Below are positions 8,978 through 18,330 of a stretch of DNA of 64,000 nt, piece by piece. How positions within the stretch are numbered: the first letter of the stretch is position 1; the number at the start of each line of letters is the position of its first letter. The notes beneath the pieces were generated by a model. It was given only the letters and a program-made list of their open reading frames with translations. It was not told the origin of the DNA and did no database searches. The stretch comes from Neoroseomonas terrae (lineage in GTDB: Bacteria > Pseudomonadota > Alphaproteobacteria > Acetobacterales > Acetobacteraceae): assembly GCF_018129025.1 (NCBI RefSeq), contig NZ_JAAEDI010000009.1:124001-188000 (forward strand). Reading direction: 5' to 3'. The translations under genes were made by a program, and so were the position numbers.

Positions 8978-9661
8978 ATGTTGGAGAAGTTGAGCGATCC
9001 GGCGAACGTGCACATCGCGAAGCCTTGCGAGCACGCGTTGACGCTGGTCGCCGCGTTGCTGGAGCAGGAGCAACAACCGGTAGTGTGCGAGGTCGGCGTC
9101 GGAATCGGCGCAACCTCGGTCGCGATCTGTCGCTTGCTGGAGAATCGCGGGACGTACCATCTGTTCGACTATGCGAACCGCCTCGATGACCTGAAGCCTG
9201 ATCTCGATGGGTTGGGCTTCACGAATGTCGTCTATCATTGCAATTCACGCCGCAAGCTCGACAGCTACAGCTGGTCTCTGGCGCAGATGCTGTTGGCGCG
9301 CCGTGCGGCCGGGGAGAGTGTTCCGCTTTTCGACTTCGTCTTCCTCGACGGTGCGCATGCCTTTCATCATGACGCGCCGGCGACGCTGCTGCTGAAGGAA
9401 CTGCTGAAGCCTGGCGGGGTCATCCTGTTTGACGACTACGACTGGTCCTTCGCGATTTCACCGACGATGAAACCCTCGGTCTTCCCGACCATCGTTGAAG
9501 TCTACAACGACGAGCAGATCGCGACGCCGCATGTCCGGCTGATCTGTGACCTGTTCATGGACCACGACCCCGACTATCAGAAGATGGATATCGGTTACCG
9601 TTCGCATGAACATCGCCGCGCCTATCGCAAGCGTGGACTGAGCGAACGCAGTCCGGAATGA
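8978..9661 (+). CDS. Class I SAM-dependent methyltransferase
   Basis: 227 residues. The ATG at 8978 is preferred over a longer frame because AAGGAG lies nine bases upstream of it. Motif I is VVCEVGVGIGATSVAIC (about residue 33), followed by an acidic residue after strand beta 2 (YHLFDYANRL). FVFLDGAHAFHHDAP and LLKPGGVILFDDYDW complete the Rossmann fold. The pattern resembles the CmcI/TylF-like and O-methyltransferase types that act on small molecules or sugars. The stop overlaps the next gene's start (ATGA), so it is translated with the pyruvyltransferase. It probably methylates a sugar or sugar precursor; the acceptor is unknown. Confidence 0.83.
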   Translation: MLEKLSDPANVHIAKPCEHALTLVAALLEQEQQPVVCEVGVGIGATSVAICRLLENRGTYHLFDYANRLDDLKPDLDGLGFTNVVYHCNSRRKLDSYSWSLAQMLLARRAAGESVPLFDFVFLDGAHAFHHDAPATLLLKELLKPGGVILFDDYDWSFAISPTMKPSVFPTIVEVYNDEQIATPHVRLICDLFMDHDPDYQKMDIGYRSHEHRRAYRKRGLSERSPE

Positions 9662-11271
9662 TGTCCGGACAGCCGGCAACGCGCAGCGCAGCTCTGTTCG
9701 GGACCTTCGACGTCGGCAACTACGGCGATCTGCTCTTCCCGCACATCGCGGCGCATATGTTGGGCGATGGCCCGGTGACGCTGCGCTGCTACTCGCCGCG
9801 CGGTGGCGCGCCGGCTTGGGCGGATTGCTGGCCGGCCCGGCCGATCGCCGCCTTCTCCGGAGATCCGGCACCGGATCTCTGCCTGATCGGCGGCGGCAAC
9901 ATCATTCATGCCAGCCCGACGCCGCTGCCCGACTATGCCGGCGCCTTCCGCCGGTCCGACTTCACCTATGCTTCGCTTTGGCTGGGGGCTTCCATCCTGG
10001 CGGCGACGACCGGCGCCCGCTTGGCCTGGAATGCGCCCGGCGTGCCTTTCCCGGTCGAAGGTGCCTGGGCCCGCGACCTGCGCGACCTGGCTCTTGCCGG
10101 AGCCGATCACGTCACGCTGCGCGATAGGGCCAGCCGCGTTTTCCTCGGCGCACCGGGGACACCCACCGAGATCGTGCCGGACACAGCGCTGACCATCAGC
10201 GAGGTCTGGCCAGCCGCGACATTGCGTCCCGCAGCACAAGCCGCCTTCGACGCGCAGGGTGTGGCCGTACCGGAACGCTGGATCGCCGTGCATCTCAACG
10301 ACCGCTACATCGGCGGCGATCTCGGCGCCGCCTGCGCCGCCATCAATCGCATCGCCACGACGCTGCGGGCGGTGCCAGTGCTGCTGGCCATCGGCCCCTG
10401 CCATGGCGATGATGCCCTGGCGCGCGAGGCGATGGCGTTCATGAACGTGCCGACGCTTATCGTCGACCAGCCGCAAGGACTACGGCAGATCGCCGGTCTG
10501 ATCGCACATGCCGAGGCCTATGTCGGGTCGTCGCTGCATGGGCTCATCACCGCGCTGTCCTATGGCAGGCCGGGCATTGCCGTAGCGCGCACGCGAATGG
10601 TGAAGTTCCTGGGCCTTCTGGAACCGCTGGACGAGGCCGCGCGGCTGCAGGAAAGCTGGGCCGATGCGGAAGCGGCTGCAGAGACGCTGCTGCAAGTTCT
10701 GCCTCCGGCGACCCGCACTCGGCTGCAAACGGCAAAGGCGCGCATCGAGGCACATGCCGCGGTACTGCGAGGCCTGCTCGCGGCAGCCCCGTCGGCCGGT
10801 GCTGTGGCCGGGCGGGCGCGGCTTCTTCAGGCGGTTTCGGCCGAGCGGCCCAGCCATGCCGAATGGGGCCTGCTGTTCGACGCGATCGGCGCCGCCGGGT
10901 TTGCGCCGGACGACGCGGACAAGCAGGCCAATGCGCTGGCGATCGCGATGCGCGGGCCGGCCGACGAGGCGCTGCGCGACCGCATTGCCAAAGCCCGGGC
11001 AGATTGGCCGAACCACCTTCGCCTTGCGCTGCTGGAGGCCGAATGGCTGGAGCGTTCGGGACGGTCCGAGCAGGCCCAGCTGCGGCTTACCGCGTTGCAG
11101 GAACAGCATCCGGACAATCCCTGGCCGGCGGTCCGGCTGGTGCGGCTCCTCGCGGGAAGCGACCAGGTAGAGGCCGCCCGCAGCCTCTATGACCTGCGCC
11201 TGCGGGATGCGGCGCTGACCCCGTCACAGCACCGGGAACTGACCCGACTGTGGCGCCCCACGCCTCCCTGA
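9658..11271 (+). CDS. Polysaccharide pyruvyltransferase with C-terminal TPR module
   Basis: 537 residues. Residues 8-340 match the polysaccharide pyruvyl transferase family (CsaB/WcaK type), which adds a ketal-linked pyruvate from phosphoenolpyruvate to a glycan sugar. GTFDVGNYGDLLFP near the N-terminus, LCLIGGGNIIH, and YVGSSLHGLITALSYGRPGI near residue 285 are the landmarks. Residues about 375-530 are helical and TPR-like, with the motif HPDNPWPAVRLVRLL. The same motif occurs in the TPR-hydrolase at 21636-23387. It overlaps the upstream methyltransferase by four bases and converges with the double glycosyltransferase gene. It is a paralogue of the pyruvyltransferase at 20359-21639, so two sugars or two polymers may be capped. 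Confidence 0.85.
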   Translation: MMSGQPATRSAALFGTFDVGNYGDLLFPHIAAHMLGDGPVTLRCYSPRGGAPAWADCWPARPIAAFSGDPAPDLCLIGGGNIIHASPTPLPDYAGAFRRSDFTYASLWLGASILAATTGARLAWNAPGVPFPVEGAWARDLRDLALAGADHVTLRDRASRVFLGAPGTPTEIVPDTALTISEVWPAATLRPAAQAAFDAQGVAVPERWIAVHLNDRYIGGDLGAACAAINRIATTLRAVPVLLAIGPCHGDDALAREAMAFMNVPTLIVDQPQGLRQIAGLIAHAEAYVGSSLHGLITALSYGRPGIAVARTRMVKFLGLLEPLDEAARLQESWADAEAAAETLLQVLPPATRTRLQTAKARIEAHAAVLRGLLAAAPSAGAVAGRARLLQAVSAERPSHAEWGLLFDAIGAAGFAPDDADKQANALAIAMRGPADEALRDRIAKARADWPNHLRLALLEAEWLERSGRSEQAQLRLTALQEQHPDNPWPAVRLVRLLAGSDQVEAARSLYDLRLRDAALTPSQHRELTRLWRPTPP

Positions 11272-11364
11272 GAGCGATCGGTCAATACCTGCGTGTCCGA
11301 TTTCACCGAATGGAATGGGGCCATAAAGGAACGCTCCCCGTCTGGTCCAATCGGCAGGCGCCGT

Positions 11365-11398
11365 TGAGCGATCGACCTAGTGACGATGCGATCGCTCA
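11365..11398. repeat. Inverted repeat in convergent intergenic region
   Basis: Perfect 10-bp arms, TGAGCGATCG and CGATCGCTCA, separated by 14 bases, between two convergent genes (11272-11517). A further GAGCGATCG occurs at 11272. It could be a bidirectional terminator stem or a protein-binding palindrome. No other feature was found in this gap. Confidence 0.55.
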
Positions 11399-11517
11399 TT
11401 GCGGCGCGGCCGGGCATTCGATGCGCGTCGCGATGTTCCCAGCCGGGACCGGGCAAGGATTCTCAGACCGAGCCACCGCCGGTTAGTCTAGTCGCGCCTG
11501 ATGCTTTAACCCTACAT

Positions 11518-14500
11518 TCAACTCAGCAGCGCCTTCCGACACAGCCCAACCATGGTCGCCACGCGCTGCGGCCAGGAAATCGGCCACAGCTCCTCGGCCG
11601 GCGGCGGCCGGTGCGGCCCGGTGACGCCGCGGCGTGCCACGGCCAGGTCCAGCTTGGCGATGAAATCTTCTATCTCCGAGGCCACGGCAATCCGACCGCG
11701 TAGTTCGTCGATATTGGCGACGTCAGTGCTGACCACAGGGATGCCGAGCGCCACATAGACGTACAGCTTGAGCGGATTCATGTTGTCGCTCACCGAATTG
11801 CGCAGATGCGGCATGATGGCGACGTCGAAGCAGCGCATATATCTCAGCGCCTCCTCGTAGGGCTTCGGCCCCAGCATTCGCAGATTGGGATGTCGCCGCA
11901 GCCGCAGGATATCCGGGCTGTCGTGAGCTGAGCCGATGACGACGAAGGTCCAGCCCGGCCGCCGCGCCACCACCTCCTCCATCAGCTCGATGTCGATGCG
12001 GGATCGCAGGTTGCCGGCATAGCCGACCACCGTTCCGCCCACATCTTCGAGGTCGCGCGGACGGCTGTCGCTGGCTGCGTAGAACTCGCAGGCATTTGGC
12101 ACGACATGAATGGGGTGTGGGCTGAACCCCGCGAAGGCGCCGGTGACCGCAGCGCAGTTGGCGAAGACCAGATCGGCCCCCGCCAGTGTCTGCCTGTAGG
12201 CCTCGTCCGCCTGCAGCGCGCGCTCCGGATCGCCGATCATGGTGCGCTGGTCATCCACCAGGTCGACGACACTCAGGTCGAACCCGAGCCCGCTCGCGAT
12301 CTCCGCATGATACGGCGCGATCGGCCAAGCCCAGCCGATCAGATTGCCGCGGCAGTGCCGTGCGACAACCTCGGCCACATAGGCCTGGTAGTCGTCCAGC
12401 TTCGGCAGGCTGCGGCCGAGAAAGCTGGTGCCGCGCTCACGCCCGTAGACGAACGTCCGTCGCAGCAGCCCGGGCTCGTCGTCGATCTCGAGGAAGCGCC
12501 GTGCCGTGGCATCGGCGATCAGCCGCCCATGGTGAAAGGGCGATCCCGCCCCGGCCAGTTCGTCCCTGCGCAGATGGTCGATCCGCACCGGCGCGTCGAA
12601 TTGGATGATGGTGCCGACCTGCTCATTCTGCCGAAGGTACTTGAGCAACATGTCATGCCGGCGACCATAGATGCCTGTGTCGTTCTGCTTCCAGAAGCAG
12701 ACCAGGTCGATCGGCCGCGTCCGGCGCACCACCGGCGCAGCCCGCGCGCCCCGTTGGGCCCAGGCCGGCGCGGCCTCGGGCAGATCAGTGCCGAAGTGGC
12801 GGTTCAATGCGACGAACAGCCGGGTCCAATCGGCATGCCAGGTGACCGGCGCTTCCAGTGCGCCGGCCAGGGCGCGCTCGCTCCGGGCGCCGTTCACCGC
12901 GTAGCTGAATTCGGCGTCGAACCATTCGAGCCGGCGCTGGCGCGCAACCGGCGCCTCGTCATTCGCCGCGATGCCGCGTAGCCAGGCCTGAAGCCCGGCC
13001 TCGTCATGAATCAGGGTGATCAGCCCCTGGTTTCCGAGCTCCGTGACCGTCGGCACCGGCGTCATCGCCACCGGGATGCCGAGCGACAGCGCGTCCGACA
13101 ATTTGGCGGGGGTCTGGAAGGACGTGATCGGCGAGGCCTGATCCTGCAGGAGGCAGACCCCGTCGGCCATCTGCAACAGATCGGGCAGGTCCGAGAATGG
13201 CGCGTCCGGCAGGAATCTGACCCGCGCTTGGTCATATGAGCTGAGCTCCTTCACGAACCCTCGGTCGTGCACCGTGCCGATGACCACCAGCAGCAGGTGG
13301 GGGTCGGCCAGCGTCTGCAAGGCGGCCATCAGCCGCTCGAGCCCCTTGTGCCGTCGCGGGGTGCCTGCGAACAGGATGACCCTGTCGGCGTCGGTCAGCC
13401 CCAATCGTTGGCGGACCGCGGCCCGTGCGGCCGGATCGGGGCGGAAGACCGCTTCATCCCGGGCATGGCGGATCAGCCGCCCGCCGAAGCGCTCGGCCAG
13501 GCTCGCATTGGCGACGGTGTGGTTCGCAAAGCTCGCGATGAGGCCTTCGGCGACACCGGTCCAGAATCGCTTCTCCGGCCTGGTGAATTCGAACTCGGAC
13601 TCCGTCCCGGCATACGCCTCGAGTTCGTCCAGCCCGATCATCCGCGCCTGCGGACCGAAGAAGCCCAGCTCATTGTCGTCGATGTCCAGGATGACGGGGC
13701 AGCCCAGACGATGCACCAGCAACAGGGCCAGGATTAGCCCCGGGAAGCGCGGCTTGGAGACATGGACGATGTCGCAATCGACAGTCCGTGCGAATTCCTG
13801 GGCGGCGGTCAGGAAGGCCGCCATGTCGCCGCCGAGGAAGCTGCGGATCGGCAGCGTGGAGTTGCGCAACGGCGACCAGACGCCTTCGGTCGGTCGGCTG
13901 AAGGCGCTGCCGAGCACTTCCACGCCATGGCGGCGGCCGATCACGTCCGCCAGCATGTAGGCCCGGCCCAGGGGATTGTCGTTGACCTCCCAGGTCACCA
14001 CGGCAACACGAAGCGGCTGCCCCTTGCCAGCGGTGGTCGGCCACGTCAGGCGGCGCGGCTCCGGCGGCAACCGGACCGCGGCCACACGTCCGATATCGAC
14101 CACCATCCGCGAGATGGTCACAGGCCGGGTTCCGGCCTTGAAGCTCAGCTCGACCATGAACTGGCCACGGCCGAGTGACCAAGCCGCCGTCATCGCCAAC
14201 CGCAATCCGCCCTGCTCGTCGCGGCGCAGCAGGCTGCCGGCCAGGCTGAAGGCGAAGGGCCGCCACGCCTTCTCCGTCACCCGTACCAGGGAGACGTTGC
14301 GGATGGCGGCTTTCAGCGCATCCGGATCAGGCGTCTCGATAGCGAGGCTGAACTGCAGATCCGCCGTGTCGCCTTCGACGGGAATGGCAATCGGCGCCGA
14401 TAGCAGGATTTCCCGCGCCTCCGCCGGCGCGGAGAAGCGCAGTCCTTCGTCGCAGAGCGCGATACCCGGCACCGCCGCCTCGTTCCTGGCCTCGATCCGC

Positions 14501-14580
14501 CAATCACCGGCGAATGGGACGCTTGGCCTGATGCCGTCGGCAGCGGCCTCTTCATCGAACTTGGCTACGATCAACGTCAT
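11518..14580 (-). CDS. Double GT4 glycosyltransferase with N-terminal beta-domain
   Basis: 1020 residues. The start is set at the ATG at 14580 because longer readings begin inside the upstream P450 gene and are arginine-rich. Residues 1-145 form an all-beta domain, perhaps carbohydrate-binding. Residues about 150-560 are a first GT-B glycosyltransferase (ILFAGTPRRHKGLERLMAAL; SFQTPAKLSDALSLGIPV). Residues about 640-1010 are a second (VVGYAGNLRSRID; NMNPLKLYVYVALGIPVVST). Both keep the nucleotide-sugar-binding C-lobe of family GT4. A protein of this shape can add two successive sugars in one polypeptide. It is the last gene of the nine-gene operon, 14 bases after the P450 stop. It has no membrane segment and should act at the cytoplasmic face of the inner membrane. 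Confidence 0.85.
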   Translation of the reverse strand: MTLIVAKFDEEAAADGIRPSVPFAGDWRIEARNEAAVPGIALCDEGLRFSAPAEAREILLSAPIAIPVEGDTADLQFSLAIETPDPDALKAAIRNVSLVRVTEKAWRPFAFSLAGSLLRRDEQGGLRLAMTAAWSLGRGQFMVELSFKAGTRPVTISRMVVDIGRVAAVRLPPEPRRLTWPTTAGKGQPLRVAVVTWEVNDNPLGRAYMLADVIGRRHGVEVLGSAFSRPTEGVWSPLRNSTLPIRSFLGGDMAAFLTAAQEFARTVDCDIVHVSKPRFPGLILALLLVHRLGCPVILDIDDNELGFFGPQARMIGLDELEAYAGTESEFEFTRPEKRFWTGVAEGLIASFANHTVANASLAERFGGRLIRHARDEAVFRPDPAARAAVRQRLGLTDADRVILFAGTPRRHKGLERLMAALQTLADPHLLLVVIGTVHDRGFVKELSSYDQARVRFLPDAPFSDLPDLLQMADGVCLLQDQASPITSFQTPAKLSDALSLGIPVAMTPVPTVTELGNQGLITLIHDEAGLQAWLRGIAANDEAPVARQRRLEWFDAEFSYAVNGARSERALAGALEAPVTWHADWTRLFVALNRHFGTDLPEAAPAWAQRGARAAPVVRRTRPIDLVCFWKQNDTGIYGRRHDMLLKYLRQNEQVGTIIQFDAPVRIDHLRRDELAGAGSPFHHGRLIADATARRFLEIDDEPGLLRRTFVYGRERGTSFLGRSLPKLDDYQAYVAEVVARHCRGNLIGWAWPIAPYHAEIASGLGFDLSVVDLVDDQRTMIGDPERALQADEAYRQTLAGADLVFANCAAVTGAFAGFSPHPIHVVPNACEFYAASDSRPRDLEDVGGTVVGYAGNLRSRIDIELMEEVVARRPGWTFVVIGSAHDSPDILRLRRHPNLRMLGPKPYEEALRYMRCFDVAIMPHLRNSVSDNMNPLKLYVYVALGIPVVSTDVANIDELRGRIAVASEIEDFIAKLDLAVARRGVTGPHRPPPAEELWPISWPQRVATMVGLCRKALLS

Positions 14581-14594
14581 CCGGCGCCGAATTC

Positions 14595-15845
14595 CTATTG
14601 GTTCCTGGCGTGGTCGAGAGTGTCGGGGCAGTGACGCGGGCAGGATCCTGCAACGTCGCGTGCGGTCGGCAATGACGCCTCGGCGCCGGCGTCGACGCGC
14701 CCCAGCAGGAGCGGCAGGCGGCAGAACGTGCGCCAATCCTCATGCGCCAACAGCGCGCCGCGCTCGCGCCCCGGCCGCAGCGTGAAGCGCTCAAGCACGG
14801 CCAGCACCATCGCCTCGGCTTCCTGCGCGCCGAGGACCCGGCCCTGGCAGACATGCGCGCCCATGCTGAAAGCGAGCAGCACGGTGCCCTGTCGCGCCGG
14901 ATCGACATGCTCGGGCTCGGCAAAGACGGCCGGGTCGTGATGCGCACGATCGATCGGCAGTACGATCAGATCGCCGGGCAGAATGCGAGCACCGCTGATC
15001 TCCGTCTCGACCATCGCCACCCGACGGTTCAGCCGCCGGAGCGGTCCGGCCAGGCGCAGCGTCTCGCGCAGGAAGCCGGCGCCGAGCGCGCGGTCTTGCC
15101 GCAGCCGCGCCTGCAGCCCGCCCTGCCGCGCCAGGATGTCGAGTGCCGCAGCGATCGTGCCGGCGACGCTGTGGCTGCCGGCCAGCAGCAGGAAGAGGGC
15201 AGTGTCGATGGCGTCGTCGGAGCCCTCCTCCGCCAGCCTGCCGATGCGCCAACCCGGTGCGTAATTGGCGCGCATGATGGTGCGGAGCTCCGCCGCCTCC
15301 GCCTCCAGCCGCACCAGGTCGCGCAAGGCGGTGGAGGACAGCCAGCTCTGCGTTACGGCAAGCGCTCGCTTCTGCAGCGCCAGGCAAAGCGCCGGCGACA
15401 GGCCGAGCGTCTCGCCGATCAGCAGGCAGGGCAGCGGCTCGGCGAGGGCTGGCAGCACATCGACCTCACCCGGTTCGGCAGGCAAGGCGTCGACGATGCG
15501 CCGCGCCTCCGCCTGCAGCCGGGCGGCCGGCCAGCGGGCGATAGCCTCCTCGATCAGCGCGCGGACCCGGCGGCGGCTATCCTGGTGCCGTTCGTCCTGC
15601 TGGAAGATCATGGTCCCACGCAGCAGCGCGAGAAGGTTCCCGAAATCCTGTCCAGCCCGGCCGGCAATGCGCCCGATGCGCTCCTCCGCCGACACCGACT
15701 GAAACTGGGGGGATCGCAGCACGGCGAGGACGTCGGCATGCCGGCTCACCGTCCAGAACCGCTGGCCGCCGAGCTGGCTGGTGGAGACAAGCGGCGGCTC
15801 CGGTGGAGCGATCGGCGCGTCCGGATCGGTGATGTCGCAGTTCAC
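14595..15845 (-). CDS. Cytochrome P450
   Basis: 416 residues, the normal length for a soluble bacterial P450. The haem-binding loop is FSMGAHVCQGRVLG with Cys333 as thiolate ligand. The K-helix ExxR is RETLRL (Glu261, Arg264), the I-helix oxygen-binding region is LLAGSHSVAGT (222-230), and the C-helix His-Arg pair is at 87-91. The I-helix lacks the usual acidic residue before Thr, which is seen in some atypical P450s. The enzyme would hydroxylate or oxidise a carbon using reductant from separate ferredoxin proteins, none of which is encoded nearby. It overlaps the dioxygenase upstream by four bases. With FAAL and ACP in the same operon, an acyl-ACP substrate is a reasonable inference. Confidence 0.9.
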   Translation of the reverse strand: MNCDITDPDAPIAPPEPPLVSTSQLGGQRFWTVSRHADVLAVLRSPQFQSVSAEERIGRIAGRAGQDFGNLLALLRGTMIFQQDERHQDSRRRVRALIEEAIARWPAARLQAEARRIVDALPAEPGEVDVLPALAEPLPCLLIGETLGLSPALCLALQKRALAVTQSWLSSTALRDLVRLEAEAAELRTIMRANYAPGWRIGRLAEEGSDDAIDTALFLLLAGSHSVAGTIAAALDILARQGGLQARLRQDRALGAGFLRETLRLAGPLRRLNRRVAMVETEISGARILPGDLIVLPIDRAHHDPAVFAEPEHVDPARQGTVLLAFSMGAHVCQGRVLGAQEAEAMVLAVLERFTLRPGRERGALLAHEDWRTFCRLPLLLGRVDAGAEASLPTARDVAGSCPRHCPDTLDHARNQ

Positions 15846-16696
15846 GCCTCGGGCCCGCCGGCGAGCGCCCCGGCGGTGGATCCGGTCCCGGTCTTGCCGA
15901 AGATCACCGCCATGCCGTGGCGGATCGACTGCGCATGGTTTCGCACCGCATCCGGATGGAAGGCGGCGGCCGGCGCCTGCTCAAGCTCGAATGTCCCATG
16001 GTCGCGCCCACGCACCAGCGTTGCGAAGTTGCGCATTCCGTCGCGCTGGCCGACCGTCGCCGGGATGTAGCGGATGGCGAAGCCGATGCGCCGGTCGGCC
16101 GCCCGGCTGGGCGGCGAGCCATGCACGATCAATGGGTCATGCAACGACATCTCGCCGGGGGCGAGGACGATGTCGACCGCCTGCTCCTCATCGACCTCGG
16201 CGATCACCTCCTCCCGCCGACCGAGCATGTTGCGGCTGTCGCCGCTGTCTCGATGGGGCAGGATGCGGTGGTTGCTGCCTGGCACCATCCGCATCCCGCC
16301 ATTGTTCGGCGTGCTGGGGGTCAAGGCCAGCCAAGCGGTCACCGCACGGGGCGTGGCGAGGCCCCAATGCGTCTGGTCCTGATGCCAGGTGACATAGCGG
16401 TCGCTCGGCCCGTTCTTGATGATGAAGCTGGTGCCGAAGCAGAGCAGGTCAGGGCCGAGCAGGTCTTCGACCGCATCGAGGATCGTCGAATGGTGGACGA
16501 TGTCCCACAGCCAAGGCACCAGCAGATGAGGCTTGGCGTTCATGGCCGGCGGCAGCCGCCCGGCGCGGCTCGCCTCGATCGCTTCCAGCGCCGCCCGCTG
16601 TGCCTGCGCCTCGGCTGTCGTGAAGACCCGCAGCGGGAACAGCACGCCGTCGCGGCGGAAGTCGGCGATCCGTTCCTCGCTCAGGTGCTTGCCCAT
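15842..16696 (-). CDS. PhyH-family Fe(II)/2-oxoglutarate dioxygenase (first of two)
   Basis: 284 residues of the phytanoyl-CoA dioxygenase family. The iron ligands are visible as WHQDQTHW (His105, Asp107) and VHGSPP (His192), with Arg203 of DRRIGFAIRY placed to bind 2-oxoglutarate. The HxD pair is intact, so hydroxylation is expected; the related halogenases replace the Asp. It is closely similar throughout to the product of 18327-19190, for example both have PGEMSLHD, REEV and GFAIRYIP. It overlaps FAAL by 16 bases and P450 by four, so expression is coupled. It probably hydroxylates the acyl chain or another pathway intermediate. Confidence 0.88.
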   Translation of the reverse strand: MGKHLSEERIADFRRDGVLFPLRVFTTAEAQAQRAALEAIEASRAGRLPPAMNAKPHLLVPWLWDIVHHSTILDAVEDLLGPDLLCFGTSFIIKNGPSDRYVTWHQDQTHWGLATPRAVTAWLALTPSTPNNGGMRMVPGSNHRILPHRDSGDSRNMLGRREEVIAEVDEEQAVDIVLAPGEMSLHDPLIVHGSPPSRAADRRIGFAIRYIPATVGQRDGMRNFATLVRGRDHGTFELEQAPAAAFHPDAVRNHAQSIRHGMAVIFGKTGTGSTAGALAGGPEA

Positions 16697-18330
16697 GTAT
16701 CCGCCTCCATGGGTTCTTCGGATGGCAGCAACTTGAGGTTGCCGTCAAGAAAGGCCTGGCGCGCGACTTGGCGGCGAATCTTGCCGCTGGTTGTCCGTGG
16801 AAGGGCGCCAAATCCAAGCAACACAACTTCCGGCAGCACCCCACCGCGCTGCCCCACCTGCTCGGCGATTCGTCTGCGCAGCGGCGCCGGCGCCAGTCCA
16901 CGCCGCTCGGCCACCGCGACCTCACAGAGCAGCACCAGCCGGTCGCCCTGCACACCCCTCAGCCCAATGGCGGCCGCCGCCGAGAGCAGCGGGCCGGCGG
17001 CCTCGAAAGCGGCGGCCTCGGCATCGGCGGCGTAGATCTTGCGCCCATGTACGATCACGGTGTCCTTGATGCGGTCGAGGATGACCAGCCCGTCCGCAGT
17101 CATGGCGCCGATGTCGCCGGTCCGCAGCCAGCGCTCGCCCTCCGCCTGCAATAGGCCGGGCAGCGGGTCGATCGCGGCGCCGTCGCCCTGCCATATGCCG
17201 GCTGCGAGATGCGGCCCGGCGACGCAGATCTCGCCGGCGTCGCCGGGCCGCATCCGGCCTACTCCGTCCGGATCGCGGATGGTGACGACGCAGCCGTCGG
17301 GCGGGCTACCGCATGTGACCTGCCGCTGTCCGGCGGCACCGGCCGACACCTCGCGCAGGCCGCTGCCCTTGGCCACGCCGGTCACCAGCAGCGTCGCCTC
17401 GGCCAGTCCGTAGCAGGGGAGCAGGCTCGCCGCGTCGAAGCCGGCAGGGGCGAGATGCGCGGCGAAGCGGCGAAGGCTCTCGGCGCGCACCGGCTCGGCA
17501 CCGCAGAAGGTCACGCCGAGGCTGGAGAGGTCGAGCCCGGCCACCTGCGCTTCGCTGACGCGCCGCAGGCACAACTCGTAGCCGAAATTCGGTCCCCCCG
17601 CGACGGTGCCGCGATGCGCCGCAATGGCCGCCAGCCAGCGCAATGGCTTCTGGATAAAAGCGAAAGGCGGCATCAGCACCGCGGTCCCACCGAGGAAAAG
17701 CGGATGCAGGATGGTGCCAAACAGCCCCATGTCGTGATGCGGCGGCAGCCAGTTGACGCCGACGACCTCCGGGCCGCTGCCGAAGGTCTCGCTGATCATG
17801 CGCTGGTTCGCCATGAGATTGGCATGGCTGATGACGATGCCGGCCGGCGCCCGCGTCGAGCCCGAGCTGTACTGGATCACCGCGGCAGCCTCGGGTGGCG
17901 GCGGTGAGGTGGTGAGCGGCGCCTGCAGCGTCGCGGGATCCAGACGGCGCAGACGGCCTGTCTCGATCTCCGCGTCCGGCGCGGCCAGCAGTGCGCCCTC
18001 GCCCAGATCGTCGATCACCCGTTGCTGCCGGAGCCTCGCCTCCCCGATCGGCGGGAAGGGCACCGGCACGGCGATGGCGCCGGCGCGCAGACAAGCGAGC
18101 AGCGCGATGACGAAGCCCAACCCCGGCGGCAGGGCAAGCACCACCGGAACGCCCCGCAGTCCCGCCCGGACCAGGCCGCCGGCCAATGGCGCCACGGCGG
18201 CGTGGAGTTCAACATAGCTGGCCGCCTCGGTCACCGCTTCGCCGCGCTGGAGGAAGCGCAGCGCCGGGTGGTCGCCGCGGCTTCCTGCATACTGCTCGAG
18301 CAGCACCGGCAGGGTGGTCGCGGCACTCAT
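16681..18330 (-). CDS. Fatty-acyl-AMP ligase (FAAL-type adenylating enzyme)
   Basis: 549 residues of the ANL superfamily. Core motifs are IQYSSGSTRAPAGIVIS (P-loop, about 152), NWLPPHHDMGLFG (193), GGPNFGYELC (245), CGAEPV (276), CYGLAEATL (306), WLRTGDIG and PRTTSGKIRR near the C-terminus with the catalytic lysine. The HHDMGL and PNFxYELC signatures separate FAALs from acyl-CoA synthetases. FAALs make acyl-adenylate and hand the acyl group to a carrier protein instead of CoA, which fits the ACP gene in the same operon. It overlaps PhyH genes on both sides. Chain length is not predictable here. Confidence 0.9.
   Translation of the reverse strand: MSAATTLPVLLEQYAGSRGDHPALRFLQRGEAVTEAASYVELHAAVAPLAGGLVRAGLRGVPVVLALPPGLGFVIALLACLRAGAIAVPVPFPPIGEARLRQQRVIDDLGEGALLAAPDAEIETGRLRRLDPATLQAPLTTSPPPPEAAAVIQYSSGSTRAPAGIVISHANLMANQRMISETFGSGPEVVGVNWLPPHHDMGLFGTILHPLFLGGTAVLMPPFAFIQKPLRWLAAIAAHRGTVAGGPNFGYELCLRRVSEAQVAGLDLSSLGVTFCGAEPVRAESLRRFAAHLAPAGFDAASLLPCYGLAEATLLVTGVAKGSGLREVSAGAAGQRQVTCGSPPDGCVVTIRDPDGVGRMRPGDAGEICVAGPHLAAGIWQGDGAAIDPLPGLLQAEGERWLRTGDIGAMTADGLVILDRIKDTVIVHGRKIYAADAEAAAFEAAGPLLSAAAAIGLRGVQGDRLVLLCEVAVAERRGLAPAPLRRRIAEQVGQRGGVLPEVVLLGFGALPRTTSGKIRRQVARQAFLDGNLKLLPSEEPMEADTWAST

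Noticed and set aside
15842..16696. Halogenase identity for the PhyH proteins
   Set aside because: Both keep the HxD iron ligands. Non-haem halogenases replace the Asp with Ala or Gly.
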